This document shows, piece by piece, positions 1 through 9,091 of a DNA stretch of 20,393 nucleotides. The position numbers and the translations under genes were made by a program. The first letter of the stretch is position 1; the number at the start of each line of letters is the position of its first letter. Below the pieces are notes generated by a model. The model was not told the DNA's origin. It was given only the letters and a program-made list of their open reading frames with translations, and ran no database searches. Source of the DNA: Collodictyon triciliatum (Eukaryota > CRuMs); assembly GCA_043381765.1 (NCBI GenBank), contig JBHJMP010001139.1, positions 1-20,393 on the forward strand, in the 5' to 3' direction.

Positions 1-380
1 TTTTTTTTTTTTTGACATCCCCTTCCTTCAAAATAAAAAAAAAAAAAAAGAAACAAAAATCTCCAAAAATACTTAAGATGAAAACCAGATGTCTCGTTCA
101 TGATTATATACTGAAATATATTGCATATCATCCCTTCTCACAGATTTTAAATGTTGGAGTAAAGTCAGATGCCATCAACGGTACATATAAATTAGTTTGT
201 CATAGTCAATAGTAGAAACTTTCTTCATCCAATTTCATAATTTCCTATAATAGTCACAAAATAATGAAGGTTTTTTTCCCCTCAAGCACATATAGATACG
301 AATTTATATTTGAAAGAAGGAAGCAACAGTTTATGCTCACTGCGTTAATGTGTTCCTATTTATTTTGAAAAAAAACCCAG
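1..380. other. AT-rich left edge: intron sequence of the SMARCC gene with one possible 37-nt exon
   Basis: The window opens with a T run, then an A run at about 35-49. A possible micro-exon lies at 144-180, between a pyrimidine-rich TTCTCACAG acceptor and a GTACAT donor. Its phase fits the acceptor before 381, giving a short peptide ending SDAIN. The remaining sequence has no coding signal I can recognise and is best read as introns. Confidence 0.5.
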
Positions 381-2114
381 CAATATTTGGTGGGCCTATC
401 CCTTTTACAAAGCCGTCCCATCCAATCATGTCCACTGTCGCATTTCTCGTTGGTGCAGTAGATCCACGAATAGCCGCTGCTGCTGCGAGTTCAGCACTAG
501 GTTCTCAATCCCTTCTATTCATGTGGGAAACATTAGCCTAGAGTCGTTTTGAAGCTGGCAGAAATGCACCACCTGAGGATTAAAATTTCTTTAACCTACT
601 TCTAGCAACGCACGAACAGATTGAGGCAGACTCTGAAAGAATGAAAAAAGGTTGTTTTTTAGGAAGATTTTTAAGTTTGAAGCTATTCCATCATCTACCC
701 CATTAATGATAATGATAATGATAACAATAATGATGATAATGATGATGATAATTACAATTTCAGAGAGACTAACATGATAGGGTTCGAATAAACAGATGAG
801 AGTATTGCAATGACCGAGAGCGACCGAGACACTCAAGTAGCTGCCAGTTGTGCTCTTGCTGCCACTGCCGTAAAGGCCAAGGTCTACTGCATGACCTCTA
901 TGGATGCATGCACTTCTTTTTGAATTTCACTTATTGTGTTCCATAATAGACCCTTGCTGAGCAAGAAGAACGTGAAATTCACTCGCTTATGGCTCTGATA
1001 TTGGAGAGCAGAATGAAAAAGATTGAAATTAGGATGATGCAGTTTGAGCAACTTGAAGAACTGTTGGATAAAGAAAAAGACCAGGTTTGGACATATTCAA
1101 ACTCCCTTTGATTAATCAATCTTCACTCAAGAATTTGTAACGTTGATTTTCTTTCATAAATAAAAACTTGAACTATTCTGTTTATTGCAGATTGAAATTT
1201 TGCGTCAACAACTTTACACGGAGAGGCTTTCCCTTCAAAGTGCGATGAGAGATGTCGATCTGCAACCCTTAGTTCTCAAGAAGGACACGCGTATAGAAAT
1301 TCTTACAACTATGTTCCTCATAAAATGATGATAATACGGTTACATTTGCGTTCCTAACTAGTGAGCATCAACATTCAGAACCACCAGTGAACACTACATC
1401 TGTACCAGAGGCCTCAACCAACCAGACACAGCCAACAACACAGGCAACAACAGCACAAACAACAGCACAACCAACACCTCAGCCAACAGCACAGCAAACT
1501 ACAAGCCAGCCGCAGGCAGCAACACCTTCACGCCCGCTTCTATCAGGACTTGCAAACTCTGCACCAACGAGTCAAAATGCAACACAATCCCAGTCCCAGT
1601 CCCAGTCCCACACGGAGGCCTCACCATCCCAGCAACACACAAACCTGGGATATCCACGCCAAGGATTCGGATATTCGAGTTTTGCTGGACATACATCCCA
1701 CACAACAGGAGAAAGCAGAGCGCAAGCTTACACACCATCCCAGAGCTCCACTTTAGATTCTACCACATCCGCCAGCGCACCTGCTTTGCATCCTCCCCAT
1801 CCATCCAACACAAGCACCAATTACCCTGGCTCATACAATCCCCTCAGGCGCCTCGAATCTACCGGACAATCTGTGCAAAACTTCAACTCAGGTATGTGAA
1901 AAAAAAAAAGAGGATTGAAAAACCAAAGACGACAGTGTTTTCTTCACCGAAGTTAAAATTTTTTTAACAACATTTATCTGCCGTTATTTGCTCTGCAACT
2001 AATTCAGTATCGGGACATACACCGAATATGAAAGGTGGAGTCAATGCAGCTCACATGCAGTCCCTCACTCGACCTGGAGCGCCGGCAGATGAGCGTGGAG
2101 CGCATCCACAGTAG
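144..2114 (+). CDS. SMARCC/Swi3/Rsc8-type SWI/SNF chromatin-remodelling subunit, C-terminal part (5' truncated)
   Basis: Core scaffold subunit of SWI/SNF (BAF/RSC) nucleosome remodellers, acting in the nucleus. Predicted exons: 144-180 (tentative), 381-500, 606-650, 796-881, 950-1084, 1191-1290, 1379-1891, 2008-2114; all phases join and the stop is TAG 2112-2114, giving 367 codons from position 383. The second exon carries the family hallmark around [21 protein letters not shown], equivalent to the conserved VAFLASVVDPRVA block. Exons 796-881 and 950-1084 hold the conserved [10 protein letters not shown] block and the following charged helix ([16 protein letters not shown]), the coiled coil used for dimerisation. 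After it comes a roughly 170-residue Q/T/S/P-rich disordered tail with TTQATTAQ-like and SQSQSQ repeats. The SWIRM and SANT domains expected upstream are outside the window. Family knowledge is recalled, not searched; the C-terminal blocks make the call strong. The first small exon is the weakest part. Confidence 0.85.
708..752 (+). repeat. GATAAT/GAT-type short tandem repeat in SMARCC intron
   Basis: Imperfect AATGAT and GATAAT units lie within the intron 651-795. Confidence 0.8.
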
Positions 2115-2435
2115 GACACGGACTAAGAAAGAGAGACAAAATCAACGACAAGATGGTGGAGGATGAGAAAATGAAAAAAATGAAGGAAAAAAAATGAAAA
2201 AGGAGAAAAAAATGAAAAAGGACTAGGAAGCGCGATGCAGGAGGCGAGATGTAGAACAAGGCAGTGCGCCCTTCAACGCGGACACTACCGCCACTCCATT
2301 TCCGGAATAAACCCCAAACTGGACGCAATCAACTCTGCCCACTCGCCTGCGCTTGTCAAACACAGGCAGACACAACCCGGAGGAAGCAGCGCCAGCGCCA
2401 AAGAAAAGAGCAACGTCCACAGCCGCAGCGGCACA
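2115..2435. other. Intergenic region between the SMARCC-like and PAK genes
   Basis: This 321-nt stretch holds the 3' end of gene 1 and the presumed promoter and 5' UTR of the PAK gene. About 2125-2225 is almost pure purine on the + strand (GAAAAATGAAAAA-type sequence), then it becomes GC-rich. An ATG at 2235 is in frame with the PAK start and open to it, so a 67-residue basic N-terminal extension is possible. No TATA box or other motif is convincing. Confidence 0.5.
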
Positions 2436-5400
2436 ATGGAGCACGCAAAGACACCGGCCATCCACTCGCTGGTGGCCAAGTTCGAGACGCAGGCGCAGAC
2501 AAGCGGGCCTGCAAGCCCGACCGCCGCGTCCGCGTTTGGTGCGTCCATCAAGTCCCCTCGCACGCCCAACGCCGGCGCAGCCGCCACCCCGACGCACAGC
2601 CCTGGGCAGAAGCCCGGCACCGCAACACCGCCGGTCCGCAGCCCGCCGGGTATGCCATCGGCCACTCCGCCCAGCGAACAAAAATACGCAACAAAAAATA
2701 CGCAACAAAACACGCAACAAAAACACACAAAAACACACAAAAATACGCGACAATACGCAACAAAACACAAACAAAAACACACAAAAATACGCAACAAAAA
2801 TACGCAACAAAAATACGCAACAAAATATGCAACAAAACACACAACAAAAATATGTAACAAAAATACGCAACAAAACACAAACAAAAACACACAAAAATAC
2901 GCAACAAAACACAAACAAAAACACAACAAAAATACGCAACAAAATACGCAACAAAACACACAACAAAAATACGCAACAAAAATATGCAACAAAATACGCA
3001 TCAAAACACACAACAAAAATATGTAACAAAACACAAAAACTTGTACCAAAACACACAACAAAAATATGTAACAAAACACAAACAAAAACAAACAAAAACA
3101 CACAAAATTACACACACAAAATTAAAATGCATGACAAAAATACAAATAAACAAAAAAATATAAAGGGACACGTGGCAAATTGCATGATCAACAACACAAC
3201 CCGCAACATACTCACATCGCAGGCCGAGGCTCTCCATCGTCCAACACCAGCTCGCCACTCCAAGGCAAGGCTGGATCCAAGCCGCTCAGCCCAACAGCCT
3301 CGCCGCCCGTCCCGGCCGCCCCAAAGATGCCGCCGCCCCAGACAGGCTCATTCTTGAGCCCCAGACCGATTTTCCCGGGCGGCCCGTCTGCATCCACAGC
3401 CCAGCCGCCCACCCACGCAGCACCGACCAGGGCGCCACCCGTGGCAAAGCCCACCTCAAAGCCTCCGTCGCAGTCCGCAAACCCTGTCCTGCCGCCAAAG
3501 TCGGTTGTGGCGAAAGCCCCCCGCAGCCCCGATGCATCGTCTACCGCCTCGTCATCGTCCTCTCTCAAGGTCGACCGCATGCTCACCTCCAGCTCCAGCT
3601 CGCAGGCATCTACTGCGTTTCCACCTCCCGCAAACTCATCGCAGAAGATGCAGCCTGTCTTCCCAAAGAGCGAACACAACGTCACAGTCATCCGCAGTGG
3701 TCGTATCTCGAGTCTCCAGGCAACGTTCGAACCCGGCCGCGACTCTCTCAAATCGTCTACTGGCGTTGCTCTTCACCATACGAAGCCTCACGCTTTATCC
3801 AGCACGCACGACGGTACTCGTAAGTGGTCCTTTATTTACCCAATCTGCTTTCTATTTTGACGTTATTCCATATCCATGAATATATACTCTGTTATTCAAC
3901 TAGCATATGTATGCAATTCCAATTCCAATTCCAATTCCAATTCCAATTCCAATTCCAATTCCAATTCCAATTCCAATTCCAATTCCAATTCCAATTCCAA
4001 TTCCAATTTCAATTCCGAATCGTAATTCGTAATCGGCACACTATTTCCATTCATGTAGAGAATCAAAGTCAATTGTTCAAAACAGATACTACATCCATGA
4101 CCCTCACCGTTCCCTCCTCATCAGTACGCAATTTTTTTCTCTATTACTTTTCGATTACAATCTATGTTGATGGAAGGAATGGCATGATAAAGTGTGCAAA
4201 AAAATCATAGTAGACACGTTTCTGTCTTTTAGATGTGCTGTTACAAAAATGAGATAAAGACATTAATTCATAAATGATAATATTCCCTGCAGTAAAGTTA
4301 ATATACTTACTTTCTGTTTGAAAACACTACATCGGCGATCGCCACGCCAATTAATTATTTCTTTTTTTTTTTATTCTTCCTCTCAGTTGGAACCAGGATT
4401 ATCACCAAAGTCTCACATCCCCCGGCAATTAGAAATTAACCCTCCTTTGCACTCAACAATGTCTGGATTACCAGAAAAGAGCGAGTCTGGTGGAATGATG
4501 ACTAAATTCTGTATGTAACACTGCTGCTTTTATTTACATATTCATTTTCGATAAAAAAAAATTTCAAAGGGTGCCTCCAGTTTATGCAGTTTATTATCAT
4601 CGTAAATCCACCTAGCCAATCAAAAAGAATTCTCTCCTTTGATGATTACATATAATCCTTTATTGAAAAAATAGTTCAGATATTTTGGCCTTCAGACCCA
4701 GAAGTGGAGATTGGGACTCCATACAGCGTCATACACGAAAATCATGTTACCTTTGATAGCGAAACGGGTGTATTCTTGGTCGGTTGAGAATAGCTATAAA
4801 ATACCACTAGGGCCTTATTTCCCTCTACGTGTTCTAAGCACATATCTGCTGTTTAAATAGGGACTTCCTCCAGGTTGGGAATCTCTGTTGAAAACGTCTG
4901 GTATATCAAAGACTGAGATGAAAAGTGACCCCACCTCTGTTTTGAATGCTATCAGATTTCACGATGAATATCATAATGTCCCTTTAAATGAGTCAGCTAC
5001 ACGGCAGATGGACTCTATATGCGCCGTCCCTGATGTAAACATAGACCTAATTCATCTCGGTACTTTCAATCCTCATCTTTTTATTTTTTATATGTTACTT
5101 TCGTTTCATGGACTAATGAGATATCCATTATTATTATTTTTATTTTTAAAAAAAAAGGGACAAGCACGAACTAAGAAAACTAATCGAATTCATCCTCTTT
5201 CTAGACGACCTTGTAAAGCACGAGAATCCATCAAGTCTGTATCGCATGGAGAAGAAACTTGGAGAAGGGTACAACCCAAGCATACTTCCCATTTACCATG
5301 CAACAATACCCACACGATTCGTTGCGCACAACTGATTCATTATTTTGTTTAGTGCCTCAGGCTCTGTTTATGCAGCAGTATCTCAGAAAACTAGCGAACG

Positions 5401-7079
5401 CGTATGTCCAAGAGTCCTATACATAGTTTAGATTAGAAAAAAATATTTCTCATTTTATATCACGATTTGATACGACTTAATTCATATATACTATATTATT
5501 ATTGACTAAAACATGCTTCAACAATTTACCTTTTTTATTTATTTTTCATGTCTCAGGTTGCCCTTAAAAAAATTGATTTGAGTCGAAATGCGAATGATAA
5601 ATTAATCAAAGCGGAAATATACAACATGCAAAGAATAAAACATCCTAACATCATCGCATATATTGCGAGCTACATGACCGGTAAGGAAATATGGATTGCT
5701 TTGGAATTGATGGATGGAGGCCCACTGACTGATGTGGTGACTGGAAATTACAAGATGAATGAAATGCAGATAGCTCACGTAACAAAGAAGGTGTGTTTAC
5801 GTTCAAAGCTGATTCTTATTTCTTTTTTTTCACTGAATACCTTTTTCTTTTTCTGATTCTTATTTCTTTTTTTCACTGAATACCTTTTCCTTTTCCTTTT
5901 TCTTTTTTCTCTGAATATTTTCTTTCTAATTATATTCATATCGAAATGTTAAGTAATTCCATAACTCAGGTTTTTGATGCAATAAATTATCTGCATACTC
6001 GTCGATTCATTCACCGAGACATCAAAAGCGATAACATACTTATTAATCGTAAAGGCGAAGTTAAGCTTGGTTCGTCTCCATCTATGAAGACATATGTAGC
6101 ACTTCCATTATTTATTTATGTCGTCGTCACTATTCACTATGCACACAATCAAAATCATTTGGTATCCATGCAGCCGATTTTGGATATTGTGCAAAAGTGA
6201 CCCAGGATGACCCCAAAAGGTTTCACTCATTTATTTCAATAACCCAAGAAACATTCCACAATTTATTCAGATTGCTATTATATGTAGGTCAAGCATTGTT
6301 GGAACACCCTACTGGATGGCACCCGAACTGGTCAAGGGTCATGACTATGACACCAAGGTTTTATTTATTTGTTTGTTTGTTTGGTTGTTTGGTTGTTTGG
6401 TTGTTTGGTTGTTTGGTTGTTTATTTATTTGTTTGTTTGTTTGTTTGTTTGTTCGTTTGTTTGTTCGTTTGCTTATTCATATTTGTCCCTTTTTGATCTC
6501 TACTACCTCTCCCGATAAATATTCTGGAGCTGTAAACCTGCAATCTGTGTATTAGGTTGATGTGTGGAGCATAGGCATTTTGATGATAGAGATGATTGAC
6601 GGGGAGCCACCGTACCTGCATTATCCTCCCATTCGCGTGAGCACATGCTACCTCTATACATTTCACACCCTCGATCAGCTGCTTTACAAACTTTGATATA
6701 GTGGAAAACAAAACTGTTGCTAGCGATTTCGAGTTTTCTTGATTCCGATTACGCTTGTATTAAGATAACATCTCCGTCTTTCCAGGCGTTATTTCTCATC
6801 GCGACCCACGGCACACCAGAAGTAAAGAATGAGAAAAAAATGTCGGCCAACCTGCGGGACCTGCTCTTCAAATGTCTGGAGGTTGATGTGAGCTCCAGAA
6901 TCAGCGCAGCGACGGCCGGACGCGTATGGCTTGTTTTGTTGAGCACGATTTGAACGACTGCGCAGATTCGCCACCTTTACTCACCCGCCCGCCTGTGCCC
7001 ACGCGCTCTGCAGCATCCGTTCTTGGAGCGGATTTGCACTGCAGACGAGATTGTCCATATGCTCAAGCCCAAAGTCTGA
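2436..7079 (+). CDS. p21-activated Ser/Thr protein kinase (PAK/STE20 family), CRIB plus kinase
   Basis: Rac/Cdc42-regulated kinase for actin and polarity signalling. Fifteen predicted exons: 2436-2649, 3223-3819, 4059-4123, 4387-4510, 4696-4778, 4861-5059, 5205-5268, 5353-5401, 5557-5790, 5970-6069, 6174-6219, 6288-6357, 6556-6636, 6786-6923, 7014-7079. All phases agree; the product is 709 aa ending at TGA 7077. Residues 1 to about 330 are P/S/T/A-rich and disordered with PxxP stretches, possible SH3 sites. The CRIB motif spans about 339-365 ([15 protein letters not shown], with P342, H347 and H350), followed by the PAK-typical [16 protein letters not shown]. Kinase domain about 440-700: GEGASGSVY loop at 447-455, VALK lysine 469, alpha-C E485, HRD 558-560, DFG 578-580, activation loop [19 protein letters not shown] and a final HPFL. 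All catalytic residues are present. The activation-loop position that is Thr in mammalian PAK1 is Ser594 here. The start could instead be ATG 2235. Family assignment is very secure; exon 1 and the disordered exons are less so. Confidence 0.93.
2650..3222 (+). repeat. PAK intron 1 filled with an A/C-rich degenerate minisatellite (about 2684-3130)
   Basis: The intron runs from a GTATGC donor to a CACATCGCAG acceptor. Its phase (1) matches the next exon, joining two proline-rich coding pieces. Inside are dozens of degenerate copies of ACAACAAAAATACGC-like units mixed with ACACAAAAAC units. Because the repeat has few stops in several frames, it creates long spurious open frames on both strands, including a 292-codon one on the minus strand. 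I treat these as artefacts. Confidence 0.8.
3914..4016 (+). repeat. (CCAATT)n hexanucleotide microsatellite in PAK intron 2
   Basis: About 17 near-perfect tandem copies of the 6-nt unit sit in intron 3820-4058. A frame through it reads QFQFQF, but splice phases place it in the intron. Confidence 0.95.
6358..6477 (+). repeat. GTTT/GGTT tetranucleotide-type repeat in PAK intron 12
   Basis: Tandem TTTG units, with a middle block of TTGTTTGG units, fill most of the intron 6358-6555, between the exon coding WMAPE and the exon coding VDVWSIG. Confidence 0.9.
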
Positions 7080-7545
7080 TGAACGCCGCACACCGGGCAC
7101 TACATTATCGATCCACACCCCGAAGAAGAGCAAAGGCCCAAGGACTCGGCCACCCGCTTGCCACACCCATCCGAAGCCACATACCCGTAACACATAAAAC
7201 GTCACTTTCCTTCCAGCCAAATCCTTGTGTGTCCGAGTTCGACTCTGTTTTCTGCAATGACATCTGTCAACAGCGCCCCGTTTGCTCTGTGCAAGTCCCC
7301 TGTCGTGTGTGCCTGGTCTGTGTGGCTTCGAGACGGGCAACTGTCTCGCCGCTGTGCTGACGAGGGTTTTGCCTTTAAATGCAAGCGACATCCGGCCTTA
7401 TCCACAACCACGCACACAGCCGCCTCTGCCGGAATATCAGCGATCTTTTGTCGAGTGAAAAGTACAAAACACACTGCACTGCCAACCCCAGATCTTCCCA
7501 ACAGGCTCAGGCTCAGGCTCAGGCTGATCTGCAGCAGCTTCTTCA
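7080..7545. other. Intergenic region between the PAK and Erf4-like genes
   Basis: This 466-nt stretch has a moderate to high GC content. It contains four tandem copies of a 6-nt CAGGCT unit at about 7503-7525. Chance open frames of about 80 to 140 codons exist on both strands, but none shows a recognisable motif or splice-compatible extension. An in-frame TGA at 7525 closes the frame just before the next gene's ATG. It presumably holds the PAK 3' UTR and the promoter of the next gene. Confidence 0.5.
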
Positions 7546-8772
7546 ATGAGACCAGCCTCGCCATACGGGACTTTTGCACAGCAGAATGAACTATTGCGGC
7601 CGACCGATGAGCCAGACCACGTCGTCGATCTTGGCACAGCCCCGATCGTCCTCAACGCAGAGTCCAAAGACATCGTCGAGGCAACCGGGGGCCACACGGG
7701 CGGCGAAAAAGTCATTGTCCTTCAGTTTCATGCAAAGAATACAATAATCCCTATCGCCCACTTTGATGCCACATACCCCATCGCGCTGCGTGATTTCGTA
7801 AGCACCTACCGCCATCATCACCACCACCATCATCATCGCCACCACCATCATCATCACCATCACCAGGAGTGAGACAGAACCCATATTCTCCCTACATCTC
7901 TCAGAACCCTCCATAACCAACAACTCGATTACCGCATAGATCACGTCACCTGAGTTCCTAGTCCTCATCAACGCCGTCAATAGCATAGCGAAAGGGATTT
8001 CTGCATGTTTCCGAAGCAAAGAGGATGATTGTTGCGTCTGGCTCTGCTCACCCTTGTACTTTTTCGCTCAAGAGGAGGGACAACCTCTGGTATATGACGT
8101 GGATACAACACTTTTCCTAGAGGTTTTCTTTGCACCAATTTTCCATATCTTTTGTGCATATTTGAACCATCTTATGTCAACTAAGCAGGCCTTGGACCTC
8201 CGGAATATACTCCTTTTTTTAAAAAACAAAAAACCAACAAACAAAAAACAAAAAAACAAAACAAATAAGTATGCAGAATGCTATCTTATGGGAACGCAGG
8301 GAAATTGCAATAGAATTGAGAATATCAAACCATGGGTTTTATAGATTAATCAAAATTGTAAACCGCTAGAAACGGCAGGCGATCTCGGATTATCTAATGT
8401 TCTGCAGCGCAAAGTTTCGTGACCGCGGGGTGACTTTCACTCTGGTCTCAGCCCAGTGCAAAGGGTTCGAGTACGGGCGAGTGTCACAGCGCTTTTATGA
8501 CTATCCTTTTTGGGTCAGTAGCTTCCTGTCTCTGTGCCAACCCCACCTTCGCACCTTCCAAGATATTAATATGTGTATAATCCATGCATCGCTTCGACTT
8601 TTGCAGGATGAAATCTGCCCTGTATTTAACTGTTGAAACTATTATTGGCGCCACCCTGCAGATTGAGATCCGACTTTCTGGAGAGTTCCTGCACATGCTG
8701 ACCATGATGGACACAACCCATGCGCTGGACTTGTATCCACCATCGGCATTGGCTCGCGTTGGTCTGAACTGA
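7546..8772 (+). CDS. Erf4/GOLGA7/CHIC-like family protein (putative palmitoyltransferase cofactor)
   Basis: Members of this family support DHHC palmitoyltransferases at Golgi or plasma membranes. Predicted exons: 7546-7797, 7940-8122, 8189-8268, 8408-8470, 8607-8772; the phases close and give 247 aa with TGA at 8770. ATG 7546 follows an in-frame TGA at 7525. The N-terminus MRPAS and the block EKVIVLQF...HFDATYPIALRDFITSPEF then LVLINAVNS follow the Erf4 pattern: a basic/aromatic strand, an (F/Y)P-x-x-L turn, then EF-x-x-x-I-N-x-V-N as in CHIC proteins. A Cys-containing segment (DDCCVWLC) sits where CHIC has its cysteine-rich hydrophobic stretch. NAKFRDRGVTFTLVS resembles the conserved C-terminal strand, and TLQIEIRLS the last one. 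Exon 3 adds a K/N-rich low-complexity insert. An alternative donor at 8514 (GTCAGT) would end the protein early at TGA 8634 (216 aa). That a gene is here is likely; the family is a tentative recollection. Confidence 0.5.
7811..7868 (+). repeat. CAT/CAC trinucleotide repeat in intron 1 of the Erf4-like gene
   Basis: Interrupted CAYCAY repeat just inside a GTAAGC donor at 7798. It would encode poly-His in one + frame and Met/Val-rich sequence on the minus strand, but it lies in an intron by splice signals. Confidence 0.85.
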
Positions 8773-9091
8773 GCGACATTACCGAAATATTCACCTTCCA
8801 CTTTGCAAGCATTCCCGATCCCCAGGGTTATAGATGCGCTTCATCTTCCACCATCACGCGAACATCCCAGATAACCAATCCAAATCAGAACAAAATAAAG
8901 TGAGATGGAGCAAAATAAAAACAAGCGGCGGTCAGTTGGATGAATACAAAACAAAGGAAAACAAAACAAAACAAAACATAAACGCAGAAACCACGCAGAA
9001 AAAAAAAGTCTTCCCCAGCGTCGAAGCCCTCCGTTCTTAGAAACCTGCCGCCCAACCCCTAGTCACAATCCACACAGCACAAGAAGCATCC
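8773..9091. other. Intergenic region and presumed GPN2 promoter
   Basis: This 319-nt stretch holds A-rich sequence with an imperfect AAAAC repeat at about 8948-8980 and a run of A at about 8999-9006. The last 60 nt before ATG 9092 are C/A-rich. No clear TATA element. A further + frame (about 8664-8930, no ATG) stays open across the 3' end of the previous gene; I could not connect it to any gene. Confidence 0.5.

Noticed and set aside
1-60. Poly-T and poly-A runs at the left edge as a retrotransposon tail or terminator
   Set aside because: No target-site duplication or reverse-transcriptase sequence is visible; such runs are common in these introns.
2223-3115. Long minus-strand frames rich in F, V and C over the PAK first intron
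   Set aside because: They are complements of the A/C minisatellite, have no domain, and run against a well-supported + strand gene.
3824-4210. Frame encoding a QF repeat
   Set aside because: Produced by the (CCAATT)n microsatellite inside an intron whose flanking exons join in phase.
6926-7360. 144-codon + frame with many Cys near its end
   Set aside because: It starts inside the last PAK intron and overlaps the last PAK exon in another frame; no recognisable fold.
7591-8019. 142-codon minus-strand frame with a Met/Val-rich stretch
   Set aside because: It is antisense to Erf4-like exons 1-2 and the CAT/CAC repeat; + strand splice sites and family pattern explain the region better.
8607-8772. 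Possible Sm/LSm-like small protein (LQIEIRLSGEF, MMDTTHALDL)
   Set aside because: The hydrophobic pattern is suggestive, but the exon joins in phase to the Erf4-like gene and the Sm2 motif is absent.
8484-8801. 105-codon minus-strand frame
   Set aside because: No motif and no splice partners; overlaps + strand exons with matching phases.
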